Of a stretch of 64,000 bases of DNA, positions 24,833-36,465 are shown piece after piece. This stretch comes from Paulownia fortunei (lineage: Eukaryota > Streptophyta > Magnoliopsida > Lamiales > Paulowniaceae). Positions within the stretch are counted from its first letter, which is position 1. Each line of letters begins with the position of its first letter. The notes below the pieces were generated by a model that was not told the origin of the DNA, did no database searches, and worked only from the letters and a program-made list of their open reading frames with translations. The position numbers and the translations under genes are program-made. Location: the NCBI GenBank assembly GCA_019321725.1, contig CM033120.1, forward strand, positions 558,001 through 622,000. Reading direction: 5' to 3'.

Positions 24833-27700
24833 TTACATACGAGAGATCAATAGAGGGACTGAAATCAGAACATCCTCACCCATGACTGGCTGGAAAAGAT
24901 CCAACTCTCCATACCTCTCCAAGACACGCATCTTGCAGTCCTCAGCAGCCACTAGACCAGTGGAGTATGCACCATGGACCGATCCTGGATAATCCATACT
25001 TGTAGCTTCCCCAGCAAAAAATAGGTTATCCACGGGGATCCTCAGCCTCTCGTACAGATCATGGGCTTTTCCTACTGTATCGTAGCTGTAGGAACCCAAA
25101 GAATTTTTGTCGGTGCCCCAATGTGAAACAAGGTACTGGATCTGCATGATTCACACAAGAGACAGTGTGTCAAAAGTTTATGAGGCCATTGAAAATAAAA
25201 GGAGGATTCTCACAGCAAGGAAATGGAAAAGGTCCAATAAGCTATAAATCCCCCAAGGTACACCAGTCGCCCAAGAGATGAGCCGCACTTTTGGAGATGG
25301 TGCTGGGAGCTCATTCTTGGAGCAACTGGTCTGAGAAAAAGCCAACTCCCTTCCCCTATCTAAGTGAGGCTCCTGATTCATTTCACACATCTATAGCCAC
25401 ACACACAAAATAAAAGGATTAATATGGAAATAGAGAATACAACAATACCGGTTCAGAAGCATTTGGAAGGATTCTTTTAAGTTGCGTAAAAGCAAAATTA
25501 GCGGCATCCTCATTAGACATTTTCTCAATGTCACGGGCCAGTTGCCCTGCAGGCATGTAAACTAGGACTGCATGACCAGTGGCCTTGTGCAGATTAAGAA
25601 AATAACTGCACTCATAAGAAGTCCCCGCAACAACTCCCAAGAACTCTACATTTGGCCAAAAGACCTTTTCAAAGTGCAAAACTATCTTGTTCTCGATCCC
25701 AACTCCAAGGTCATTAATGGCAGCTTCCTTCCACTCAGGTAATCTTGGCTCGAATTTGATGCAATTTGATTTTAGAACACCAAGAGGAACAGCAACAACA
25801 GCAGCATCTGCTAGAAATGTTCTCCCATCTTCTACAATTACCTTCACTCCATTGTAACGTCTAACTATTTTTGTCACCCTAATAGAAAACATACAAAAAC
25901 AAGAAAAGCAAGCTATGAAATCGATTGTATATTAGAAAGGATTAATCCATCAGGGTAATTAATTATCACTTACCTGTGGCCCAAGCGGATGTCAAGACCT
26001 TTAGCAAGGGTATTAATAACAGGAAGATATCCCCGGACCATTAGCCCATGCCCGCCAGGAAGCAACTCTTCCTATAAGGCAAATATTACAAAATGTGACA
26101 ATCTAGGACCAGTGATCAAGCAAACTACATGCTCACATTCTTAAATTTCAGAGAAGTGCTTGACTTATAGAATGTACATAATAGAAAGTAAAGGGGCTCT
26201 ATTATCGAATCTAAAAATCTAATAATGGAAGAAGAGCTCTTTTGCTCACCCCTATCTCTAAAGAGGCATAAGCATTTCACTCCCTAAGGGATGGGATTCA
26301 TGCACTTGCATTTTTGTTAGCACTACAAGAAGCTCCGGTCTTAACAGCCCAACTACTGCTTGCAGCCTTTCCTCGGTCGCATTTTAGGACAAAAATAACT
26401 AGATATGAGTTTTAGGCTAGTTTCAGAGAGCAAGCTCTTTCTAGGGTAGGTGAGTCTCTAAGGTCTTTTAAGAATGCATTCACAACAACTAGTTTCATCA
26501 GTATTGGAAAATATTACATCTACTAGAACAAAATGCAGTATTGCAATCTAAGGGCAAAAAAATCAGAGTTACTTAGCAAGAGGGAATAACCTGGTCCCAG
26601 CATTTAAGTGATATGGTATCAGCATCTGCAGCAAACCAGCCTTCCATTCTGCATAGGTACCACTGCAACACCTTATGACCAAGCCCCTCCAACCTGCAAT
26701 GGAGAGTAAATCTTTAACAATCTTTGTTAGATAGGTATAATACAGCAAATGATATTAGAATAGAATGTTGCACCAACAGAACCTTAAATCTGGTCTCCTC
26801 TCGAAAACAATTGAGATGGCACGTTGTATGGACATGTCCTCACTGAATTCCTGTCTTACAAGATCCGTCTACAAAGAATAAAGTCAATAACAAATTAGAA
26901 ATATAAAAAGCATAATAAGGCCCAAAAGAAAAAATTATCGCTATAGGGGAAGGTACAAAAGAACGACTGCTAGTGCAATTCCCACATATTATAATTTTTT
27001 TCTGATCTTCTGACATATGGGAGTGTGGGAGTGAGAGGAGAGAAGAATGGACGTGCCTCTTTCAAGATGCTCTCAAATGTTTCGCCAACCTTCGAGACTA
27101 GATCTTGAGGAACTTGATTTCCATCCATATCAAAAAGGGCATAACTGAAAATAGCAGATAGTAGCTTTCAACTATAGCGGAAAATACAAGAATCCAAGTT
27201 ATTTTAATCTAATAAATCTCACACCATTTAAAACAAATCTTAATTTGTCAAAAATAAAATTAAATAAAATAAGCAAAAGACTATCCACTAAATGACATCA
27301 ATGGAATCAAATATATCTTCTGCCTATTTCATTGAATCAAATGAAGAACTTGCATGAGAACAAAAAAGGCAACTTATTCATGAAGCTGTATAGGTTCTTT
27401 CAAAGTTCAGAAACTCATAGCATTAAGTCAATGATTTTACAAGCTTAACAAAACGATGGGTAAAGAATAAGAACAAACATATCGTCTTGAAAATGAGCAC
27501 ACTGAAGGAAGAAGGGCAAAAGAACCACCTTTCCAAATCATGATCATACAAAACTGAGTTGTCCCCACTAGTGCGATAAAGCGGTAGTCCCAGTCTTCCA
27601 ATAACAGGTGCCAATGGATTGTCCTTGCAAACACCATGTAACCTGAAACATGGATGTGCAAATAGTAACTAGCAGGATTACCAGGACTTATAAAGATTCC

Positions 27701-27743
<43 letters not shown>

Positions 27744-30046
27744 ATGTATCTCCTGAAATAAAATGATAAATGGCGAAAGACGTGGGCGAGGTGTTTGACA
27801 TGTTTTTGGGTGGGTGCATGTCCCAACGGATCTTCATATATAATATGTAAAAAATATAATTAACTTACAAAGAAGCTAAAAAAATTAAAAAAACTAGTAT
27901 GAAAAAGGAATGTGGAAGAAACTAGAGATCTAAGGTTGGACATTTCCAGTTCTTGTGGTATTAAAATACAATCAAATTATAGTTTATAAACTTCAAAAAA
28001 TCATGCGATACATAAAAATGGGTTTTAGATTTTTAAGAGAATTTAAATTTAAAAAAAAATTGATAAAAGATTTTCCTCTTTGGCATTCTACAAGTGAAAA
28101 AAGAGCTTTCTGATTCACACATTCCCAGAGCATACGCCCAATGACTTAGGGTGCTTTGGGGCACAAAAGCCACACGCCTGAGCTTAGGCCCCGAAGACCC
28201 CAACACACACCCCTAAAGAGAAATGCCACATTGCTTAATGACCACCCCACCTTGGGGTGTGCCCTGTGAACGCCTTTTAAAACGCTGCTTGAGAGCAAGA
28301 CAATTACCATGAAGCACCCAAGTCAACTGGAAAACCAAATGAATAATCAGTGTGCACTCTTCCACCGATTCTATCACGTGATTCCAACAAGATAACCTGC
28401 AAAGTTTACTTTCTTCAAGACTAATATCCTTACTCAAGCATTCCATGTTAGAAGATACACATCTAAAGTATATACCTGAAATGAGGCATCATGAAGAGCT
28501 CGTGCAGCTGTAATGCCAGCAAAACCAGCACCTATGACAATAACAGATGGCAAGGCTGTGGACCTCCTCTCCAAGGTTGAATGGCAAAGAGCTACAAAAA
28601 TACAAATGTTACTCTAATATAACCTTTAAGATAGGATTACCTCATATTTATCCCCCATCCCAAAAAGGTTAATGTTTTTCTAAACAAAATGTGAAAAGGA
28701 AAATTTAATCATCATTAACAGTAACAATGTATGAGAGTATGTGATAGAAGGAAACATTTATTGAAAGGCATCGGTATACACCTAGAATTAAACACCAATA
28801 CTATATTGTAATAGAGGAAAAAATGCAACAAATCAAATTGAAAAAGGGTGCAATAAGCTTCTGATTAAGACAGGCATTTTTGGAGAAATAAAATTAGAAT
28901 ATTGTCATCAATCATCAGCAAGTGTAAATGTTTTCTGTGATTTCCTTCTATTTATGACCAATCACAAATGGCTCAAGAGACTTTTGCTTTTATCTCCATC
29001 GCATAACAAATCATAGACCCTGACTAAACAGACCTTAAAAAAGAATCCCGACCAAACAGACCTGATGGGCCTGATGCGTCTCTGGTCAGGTAGGGTACAT
29101 ACCTCGACTATTGGGTATTTTATGAGTATAGGCCTTAGAAGGTCTTACCCGTAGATTAGCCTGGAGGAGAGTAATTCTTACTATTACTCAATCTATCTAG
29201 ACTCCCCCACTATTTATGCAATACAATCGAGTAGTCCTTACCCCCACTTCCCCAATTAAGTCACGCAGTACCATCTACATATCCCCTTCCACTGACATAG
29301 ACATGTCTCTCAAATCCAAGAAAACACTCCAAGCTGCAACTTGACATTTCATATTACTCCTACTCTCACACATATTGTTAAGGCATTGTAAATTGTGTTT
29401 TGCCTATTTATTTTCACTTTGAAATTTGCTTATATATTAGTTTATACTATTTTTGTGTACACCAGAAAATTGACAATAAATAGTTTTACTTTATAAATGT
29501 TTTAGCAAACAAAAAAGGTGAAGATAGTACTACAAAACCTATCAACTAGGCCCTTATAAAAAGAAAAAAGATAGTAGATACCGATCCATTAGCTTGTTCT
29601 ATAAGACTAGAACTACAGCTAACTTATATACTCAAGAGCAAAAACTGAAGAATGTTGAAGTCTATTATCAATTTCAAAATCCATTATTAAATGAATTTTA
29701 TAACTTCACATATTATTTGATTCCGATATAACCTGAGTCATCATCTTTTTTTATGGGGATGCATTAAAAAAATGTAGCATAAAATTTATTTATTTCTATT
29801 ATTTTCCACAAAATTATAAATAAACACTATGCACGAAAAATTCACCACGATCAAGAAAAAAAATAGGTAGAAAATTAAACAACTTTTATGCACAAAATGG
29901 CATTAAATTCATCTCAAAAAAAAAAAGAAGAAAAGAAAAGAACCAATACTAAAACCAAAAAAAATAATCTAAACAAAACATAAAAAAGATAAAAGTAAAA
30001 GCTCACCTCTTTCCGGTTGGCGATTAGTCTTGTCCCTCGACTCCAT
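24833..30046 (-). CDS. Peroxisomal polyamine oxidase, PAO2/PAO3 type (490 aa, 10 exons)
   Basis: This FAD-dependent amine oxidase would back-convert spermine to spermidine and putrescine, releasing H2O2 in peroxisomes. Exons in coding order: 30046-30007, 28591-28476, 28396-28308, 27642-27529, 27144-27057, 26868-26783, 26693-26591, 26071-25974, 25878-25449, 25141-24833. Together they make 1473 bases. The dinucleotide-binding motif GAGFAG is at residues 34-39 after a short N-terminal extension. [19 protein letters not shown] and [20 protein letters not shown] follow, and the C-terminal FAD-binding part reads [20 protein letters not shown]. The last three residues, SRM, form a PTS1 peroxisome signal as in Arabidopsis PAO3/PAO4. 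Length equals Arabidopsis PAO2 (490). All introns are GT-AG except intron 5, which is GC-AG. Substrate preference within PAO2-4 cannot be read from sequence. Confidence 0.94.
26869..27056 (-). other. GC-AG intron 5 of the polyamine oxidase
   Basis: The exon ends AAAGAG and the intron starts GCACGT. There is no GT donor nearby that keeps the frame. Joining at GC to the acceptor before ACGGATCTT restores SILKE-TDLVRQ, which has the same length as the corresponding stretch of Arabidopsis PAO2. GC-AG introns are a known minor class handled by the U2 spliceosome. Confidence 0.8.
27707..27741. repeat. (GA)n microsatellite in PAO intron 3
   Basis: About 17 AG repeats on the plus strand, a CT run in the sense of the gene, lying upstream of the exon 4 acceptor. 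Confidence 0.9.
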
Positions 30047-30099
30047 AATTCAAGGAAGATCGCGGCGATCGAAAGACCAAAAGTAACTACTATAATCCG

Positions 30100-30264
30100 T
30101 TAAACTAATCGATAATTCAATATCAATCTTAATCTCAGTAACAGCTCGGATAATCTCAGCAACAAGAGGAACAATAAAAAGGTATTGGTTTTAGAGTAAT
30201 GGAGGATGAAAGTAATGAAATGGTTGGAATTCGAAGAGGTACCCAGCTTTACCAACCCACTCAT
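30100..30264 (-). promoter_or_regulatory. 54-residue upstream ORF in the PAO leader
   Basis: On the minus strand an AUG at 30264 opens a frame starting MSGLVKLGTSSNSNHF, with a leucine-rich C-terminal half, and stops at 30100-30102, 53 bases before the main AUG. It lies between a TATA-like box near 30513 and the main start, so it would be in the mRNA unless spliced out. A uORF that represses translation and responds to polyamines is reported for Arabidopsis PAO2. Whether the peptide here is homologous needs alignment. Confidence 0.55.
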
Positions 30265-30511
30265 GCGTCTTCCAAACCCAAATAATAACAGCAAAAAGAA
30301 AAAAAACGCAAAACAAGAATCAAATTTAAATCAAGAAAACCCAATTAATTAAAATTGGATTTTCCAAGAATTGAGAAAAAACCCAGTTGGGATTTGTGGA
30401 AGAATAAAAGTGTTGCGAGGAAGAATCAGAAATTGAAGAGAGATCGAAAATATGGTTTTTGTAGAGAGAGAAGAAAAGTGGAGATCTACTCCACTGCAAT
30501 ATATTCGGAGG

Positions 30512-30519
30512 ATTTATAG
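30512..30519 (-). promoter_or_regulatory. TATA box of the polyamine oxidase gene
   Basis: CTATAAAT on the minus strand, about 470 bases upstream of the start codon and followed by a plausible leader. Its clean match to the consensus makes a transcription start near 30480 likely. Confidence 0.5.
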
Positions 30520-30599
30520 AGCAAGTATGTCGCAATCTCATGCAAATTTTTTGATTATTTGCATCCAACTCCTCTCATATTTCAGATTTTCACAAAACT

Positions 30600-32148
30600 T
30601 CCCTTAAAATTTAAATCTTTGACGTAAAACCCTATGTTGATTATCATTAAGTCAACCAAAGTTAAAAAAACTACTTAATATAAAGATAAAAATAAAAAAG
30701 AGGTAAATAATTGAGTGGCAGTGTTGAATGCCAGGTCGAGTACTCGGAACTCGATTTAATTTCGGTCAAACTCAATTATTATTTATGTCTATATATATAT
30801 ATTCATATAATATTTCTATTTAAGAAGGAGTCAAACTCAATTATTATTTATGTCTATATATATATATTCATATAATATTTCTATTTAAGAAGGAGTGCTT
30901 TGGCTTATTTATTTTTAATGTATAAAAATAAATAAATAATTTGACATTTCGTATTTGAGCTCACACTCAAAAAAACCTCATAAAACTCAAGGTTATTTGT
31001 TCATAAACTTTTGAACACAATTTGGGCTCAAATTTTACTTGCTAGATAGTTCGAATTCAAAATTGAGTTTCAAATGAATAAGTTTAACTCGCCTCATAGT
31101 CCGATTATTTACTAGTGTGAGAGACAATTTTAATACTTCCTACTATTTCTGATATTAATTTCATAAGAAAAATACTACTTCTATACAAAAGTTTCAATTT
31201 GACATTTTAAAAAAAAAAAACAATGAAAATTCAATTAAGATATTAGAAAAGCATTTGAATAAAATAGTATAACAATATTAAATTTTTTAAAAAAAAATTC
31301 AAATAATTAATAGGAGTATATTAAATTCGCCAAGAGATAAAACAATTTAACTTTATATCATAGCAAACACGCGTAGGATTTCGAATGAGTGGAGAATTTA
31401 GGTATATCCCATATATGTGTCCACTATTTTTACTTTAAAATTAAAAATTTGAAAAGTTTGAATAAAAATATGCAAAAGTGTATGCTAACTCAAATGCCAT
31501 GAAGTCGCAATCTCTCTCATCTTAGATTTTGATAGCTACTCAACCAATGAACTTGTGGTAGCAATTCTTCAACTATTTTATCTAAGTTTTATTTTATTTT
31601 ATTTTATTTAAATATTATATGCTACTATTTTAATATTTGTCGACTTATATCTAGTGATCTCATGAATATCTTGATTTTAGATAAAAATTTATAATTCAAT
31701 GAATGAAAAATATATTTATAGTGTTTTAGTGTAAGCAAAACTTTATATTTGGATATTTACCAAGAGGGTTCTTGGAATTTCCCATATGAATAGACTTAAG
31801 TTTAGCAAAGATGCAAAGCAAACAAAATTGACATTTATTATTGGAGGTTCGATAAGTTTAGACGAACTTATTACTGATGATAATTTCATAAAATATGATC
31901 TTTGATGTGTGATAAGTATGTACCAACATTAGACGACACAATTAATATGAAGATAATAATATTTTTATGTCGATATATAAAAATAACTGCAATACAATTT
32001 TTTTTTCTTATTATTATTATGAAAGGGAATTGAGAAAATTTTATATTGACTTTTTGGTCCGTGATTTGTGGGTGTTCGATATATCTATTTTGCTTGTTAT
32101 CGATTAAAACTTGTGTAAATTTATTTAAAACGAATGAAATACATTACA

Positions 32149-32184
<36 letters not shown>

Positions 32185-32307
32185 GGTAATTTTCAAGAAA
32201 TGAAATTGACCATTATTAGGATTGCAAGTAAGTCTTTGGTGTTGTTCCAAACTGTCAAATACATGATGTATTGTTTGGGAAAAAATTTATGTAGTCGGAT
32301 AATTCAA
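30600..32307. other. AT-rich spacer upstream of the PAO gene
   Basis: No genes were found. It contains the 65-bp duplication listed separately, TTCGAATT / CTCGATTT-rich repeat remnants (30730-31110), and a (TA)n run at 32153-32181. Confidence 0.4.
30766..30895 (+). repeat. Perfect 65-bp tandem duplication
   Basis: Two identical consecutive copies start TCAAACTCAATTATTATTTA at 30766 and 30831. Each includes a short TA run. They lie about 250 bases upstream of the PAO TATA-like box. Confidence 0.9.
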
Positions 32308-32310
32308 ACT

Positions 32311-32694
32311 GGGTGTTTGACTAAATTTATTTAAAATATTTTATAAGCTTCATATATTTTTAAAATTTATAAGATATTAAATTTTATTTTAAAAATAAGT
32401 TGATGAAGTGTTTTGATAAAATAAGATCATTGAGTTTTTAAAATGTTAGTAATTATAATTTTATAATTAAAATTGTCAAAATTAAAGAAATTTGTTAAAA
32501 TAAAATCTTAATTTGAAAATAAGTTGGAGTGAGGTACTTTTTTTTAGGAACTTATAAACTTTCAAACAGTTTTTTATTTTATTTTATTTTATAAACTCTT
32601 TTAAAAAAAATTGTCAAATACTTTTTGAGAGATTATAAACTTTTAAATAGTTTATAAAATATTTTGAACAATTTATAAATTCAGTCAAACACCC
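32311..32694. mobile_element. Tourist-like MITE with long terminal inverted repeats
   Basis: The left end reads GGGTGTTTGACTAAATTTAT, and the reverse complement of the right end reads GGGTGTTTGACTGAATTTAT. Similarity continues inward through AAATATTTTATAA for about 60 bases. ACT flanks both ends (32308-32310 and 32695-32697). GGGTGTTTG ends and a 3-bp duplication suit PIF/Harbinger-derived Tourist elements, although the usual target is TWA. There is no coding capacity. Confidence 0.65.
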
Positions 32695-32697
32695 ACT

Positions 32698-35600
32698 AAA
32701 TAATAAAATTAATCATATTAAATTATAATAAAACTCATACTAATACGACATAATTTTCACTATTGAATATGAAATACAGTGTCTAAATAAGTCAAATTGC
32801 TTTAATGCAACAATTAAATGGTTGTCTTTTACTTTGACTAATGACAAAATATTAATTGCATGTCACATCTTTTATAACTTCATTTTTTTCTATGTTTTCA
32901 TATCAACGAACATATATATTCCAATTTCTAAATATAAAATTTTACGACTTTATTATCTTTTGTTTTTCAAGATATTATCAAGAACTTAAAAAATATGGCC
33001 TTAAAGTATTAGTTGTTGTGAATTTACTTCTTAATTTGAATTGCAATTCATCGAATCAAGACCGTATTACAAATTGAGAGATTAAAAGCCTCTAGCTTTA
33101 TTTATTTAGGGGAAAAAATATAAAAGACTTATATAGCATAGACAAGATTTTCTCGTTCGAGCCTGTCGCATTGGACTTATCTAGTGCAGTTTACCTGATT
33201 GATGTGGTTTGTAAATTATTGCATCAGTTCGAGAGTTTACTCAATACGCACTCAAAAGGTAGCGGCTACGGGTTCCTCCTCATAAAAAAAAAAAAAAATA
33301 TTAAGTGTGCAACCATGGAAATAACATAAAAAATAAAGACGTGAAAGATTTTAATAAATCCAAATCCCAAATAGAATGAAGTAAGATTTAAATTTTTAAA
33401 CACATGTTAAAAAACTAAGAAGTCGTATTGTCATTATTAACCGTTGTAAATGTATTAATCGAGATATATATTCAATCTATTTATCACCATTAGATTGAGG
33501 GAATACGAGCAGTAAAAACTACCATCTTTTTTAAAATTCAATAATCATTAATGAATCGGACCATCCATCATAAAATAATTAGATAGTCGGAGATTAAGAA
33601 GAAAAATACATAAAAAAAATATCAAAAATATATATAAAAAGTCAAAAAATAGCCACCGACTAACCGACGGGGACTTTTCAACTAAAACATAAAAATAATA
33701 ATTTGTCATTACGTATGGATTAATTTACACCAACCGAACATGCATATGGTGCAATTAGCAAACATGTGACTAAGTCTATGTTTTTATTCATGAAAATAAT
33801 TCAAAAGATAAGATATTAATTAATTATTAACTAGGTTTATGATAAAATGATTCTAACCTTGTGACTTTTTTTTGACCAATTCTTTGTTAAATTGGTCATA
33901 GACAATAAAATATTATGGGCTTTTGAAAATTTGGTAACAAATGGTAAAGATCCTTGAAATTTTGAATTTGGTGCAAAATGCAAATCCTACATACAATAAT
34001 ACTTAGTAAGAATTGATGCCTCCACTGTACTTATGTGTGAATAATTTATAAATTATGTATAGTTTTTCTAGAATACTTTTAGTGACATGCCAAATCATTA
34101 TTTTTCAAGCAAACGCAGTTGGGCAAATTTAATTGAGATACAAGTTGGTTTGTGTGTTGAATTGATATGTAATTTAAAGATTTGAAGTCTACTATTTTTA
34201 TTAATTATAATTTTTAGTATTATGGCAAATGAGAAATCCCACAATTAGTTTCCAAGTTATGGAGCAGCAATTGTCGAGACGGAAATTGTTACATGTGTGA
34301 TACTAATTGCCTTTATTGCGGAACCATAATCAAATAATATATTTTTTATTTTTATTTTTAATTATGATTAAAAATTAAAAAAACGACTCACAATGTTAGT
34401 ACTTATTTTGAGATTTTTTATTAATTTTTTGTTTTAATTGATTTTTTTAATTTTAAAAATTTACGTTTTGAAAATTTTAATTTTTTCTAATTAATTAAAA
34501 ACGTATGTTATAACACAAGAGTTAGAATGAAGAAAAATATTTTTCTACTACTGTTAAGGTTAAATAAGATTAAAAATTAAAAAATATGATACCAATTTCT
34601 TCTTTACGTATTCAAATTATAGTTTAATGGGATTATTATTTTTTTTTACTGAATAATTTTAAAAAAAAATTATATTATTTTCAATGATATGTATAATTTA
34701 AAATTTTGGGAGTTGATTATACTTTTATTAATTATAACTTTTTAACACTTGAACGTACCTAAATTCTTATATCATAGGCTTCTTCTTTCAAATAATTGCT
34801 CTCCAATACCCTATTTAATAATCATGGAAGAACATGATTATACATAGAATAACACTCACTACCAACTAGATTTATTATTTCCAATGGTAAAAATTGAGAA
34901 TCAAGACTCTACAATTATAAATAGGGATTTTTCGTTCTTCCTTTTGTCTTTCTCCATTTTTGAATATATCAATAAAGACCATTGCTTGCTTTATAGTCCT
35001 AAAAAAACTTGGACATGTGCATTACTTGTCGGCACATCCCACCTAAGCTCCCATCTTAAAATTACTAAAAACTTTAAAATATATAAATTTTTTTTTAAAG
35101 AACTTATAAACTTAGTGAAATATAAGTCCCAATATCTTGCCCCAAGTCCGTGGATTTTGGGCCAAGAAGCTCCAATACTAAATAATTGCCAACTATTCTA
35201 AATAGTTAGGCCTCTCGCTTACCTATTGAAGAATCCGACCCATTTCGAAATTATCCTCCAGGGCGGGTTTTTATAATTACATACGGATTTAGAATGGATT
35301 TTGAATTTTTATTATCAAATTTATTTAATTTTTTAAATATGTTATAGATATATTTATGTGACATTGTTTTAGTATTATATAATTTCTAGAAAGTCTTAAT
35401 GCATTATTTTTAAAAGATATATTGTTTTAATAATTTTAAAATAATAAAACGAATTTAACAAGTCTAGCATGTCTAACCCGACGGGTCTGGCTCAGGTTCG
35501 GGTCGAAATTCGAATTCTAAATTTCTTTGATGGAACGGGTCTTGAATATGACCAAACCTGCTCCCATTGTCATCCTTAATTGAAGAAGTACTAAAGTGGT

Positions 35601-36465
35601 TCCAACACTCGCAATTTGTTTTTTCAGTCTAAAACAAGTAGCAATTATAAGCATCAAAACGGAAGGTATATACACTCCAGGCAGTCCAAATTCTTAGTGG
35701 GTGCAACCTTAAACCTTGATTTTTAACATGATGGACAAATAGATAAGCTCAACAAATCTTCCATATAAAATAAGTTAATTATATACACATCTTCAGTTGT
35801 TTATGCAGTATAGCAAATGCATGTAGTACCAGAACTATATTGATGGTTTCACCAGTAAGAGAAATCACATGCTCAATGTGAAAGCATGATCCACATATGA
35901 TCTTGATTCAACTTCTATCATTAGATGCATCGAAAACTTTCATACATCTACATGAATATCTACATCTGCTACGATGATCTCATGCATGAATCTGTTCATC
36001 CGAAACGACTGTTGCTTAGGATCAGTCGGCCTCAAAGATCTTGAATAGTCATCTCCCCTAAGCACCTCAGACCTTATAAACATTTACAGAAGCTCTGTAG
36101 AATCTGATTTGTCCTATGAACATCAGAACATTCATGTGTTAAGAGGCATTTTTTTGCTGGGAATTTCGAGTTCTTGAAAATAAATGATTGAGTTTAGTTA
36201 TAATAGACATAATGGCACTAAAAGCACCACATTTGTATAGAATACTTGAAGCCCTTTAAGAAAAGAAGAAAAGCAAAAAAATATGAAAAATAAAAATAGA
36301 ATTTTGATGTAGTCTTGAATCATTAGATGGCTTATTCTCCATTTTGTTTCATAAACTGATGCAAGCTGCTTAAGTTTCAATTCAGAAATGACCATCCCAA
36401 GATGGAAAAAAAGAAGGCCTAATGTGGTACCTCACCGCATATTTGGAGCATCATCAGCCACGGGG
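32698..36465. other. AT-rich spacer to the end of the PIF gene
   Basis: No credible gene was found. It contains the SINE-like tail listed separately and, at 35220-35560, blocks such as AACCCGACGGGTC and GGTTCGGGTCG that look like TE debris. The last several hundred bases probably include the PIF 3' UTR. Confidence 0.4.
33100..33298 (+). mobile_element. SINE-like element end with poly(A)
   Basis: A B-box-like CGTTCGAGCC near 33156 is followed by non-coding sequence ending in GGTAGCGGCTACGGGTTCCT and then a 15-base A run. A short GC-richer island ending in poly(A) in an AT-rich spacer is typical of tRNA-derived SINEs. The 5' limit and target duplications were not resolved. Confidence 0.45.

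Noticed and set aside
25178..25390. Open frame of 70 codons on the minus strand inside PAO intron 9, considered as an extra exon.
   Set aside because: Joining exon 9 directly to 25141 gives [11 protein letters not shown] with the family's spacing. Including this stretch would add residues absent from PAO2/3, and reading through from exon 9 hits a stop at 25419.
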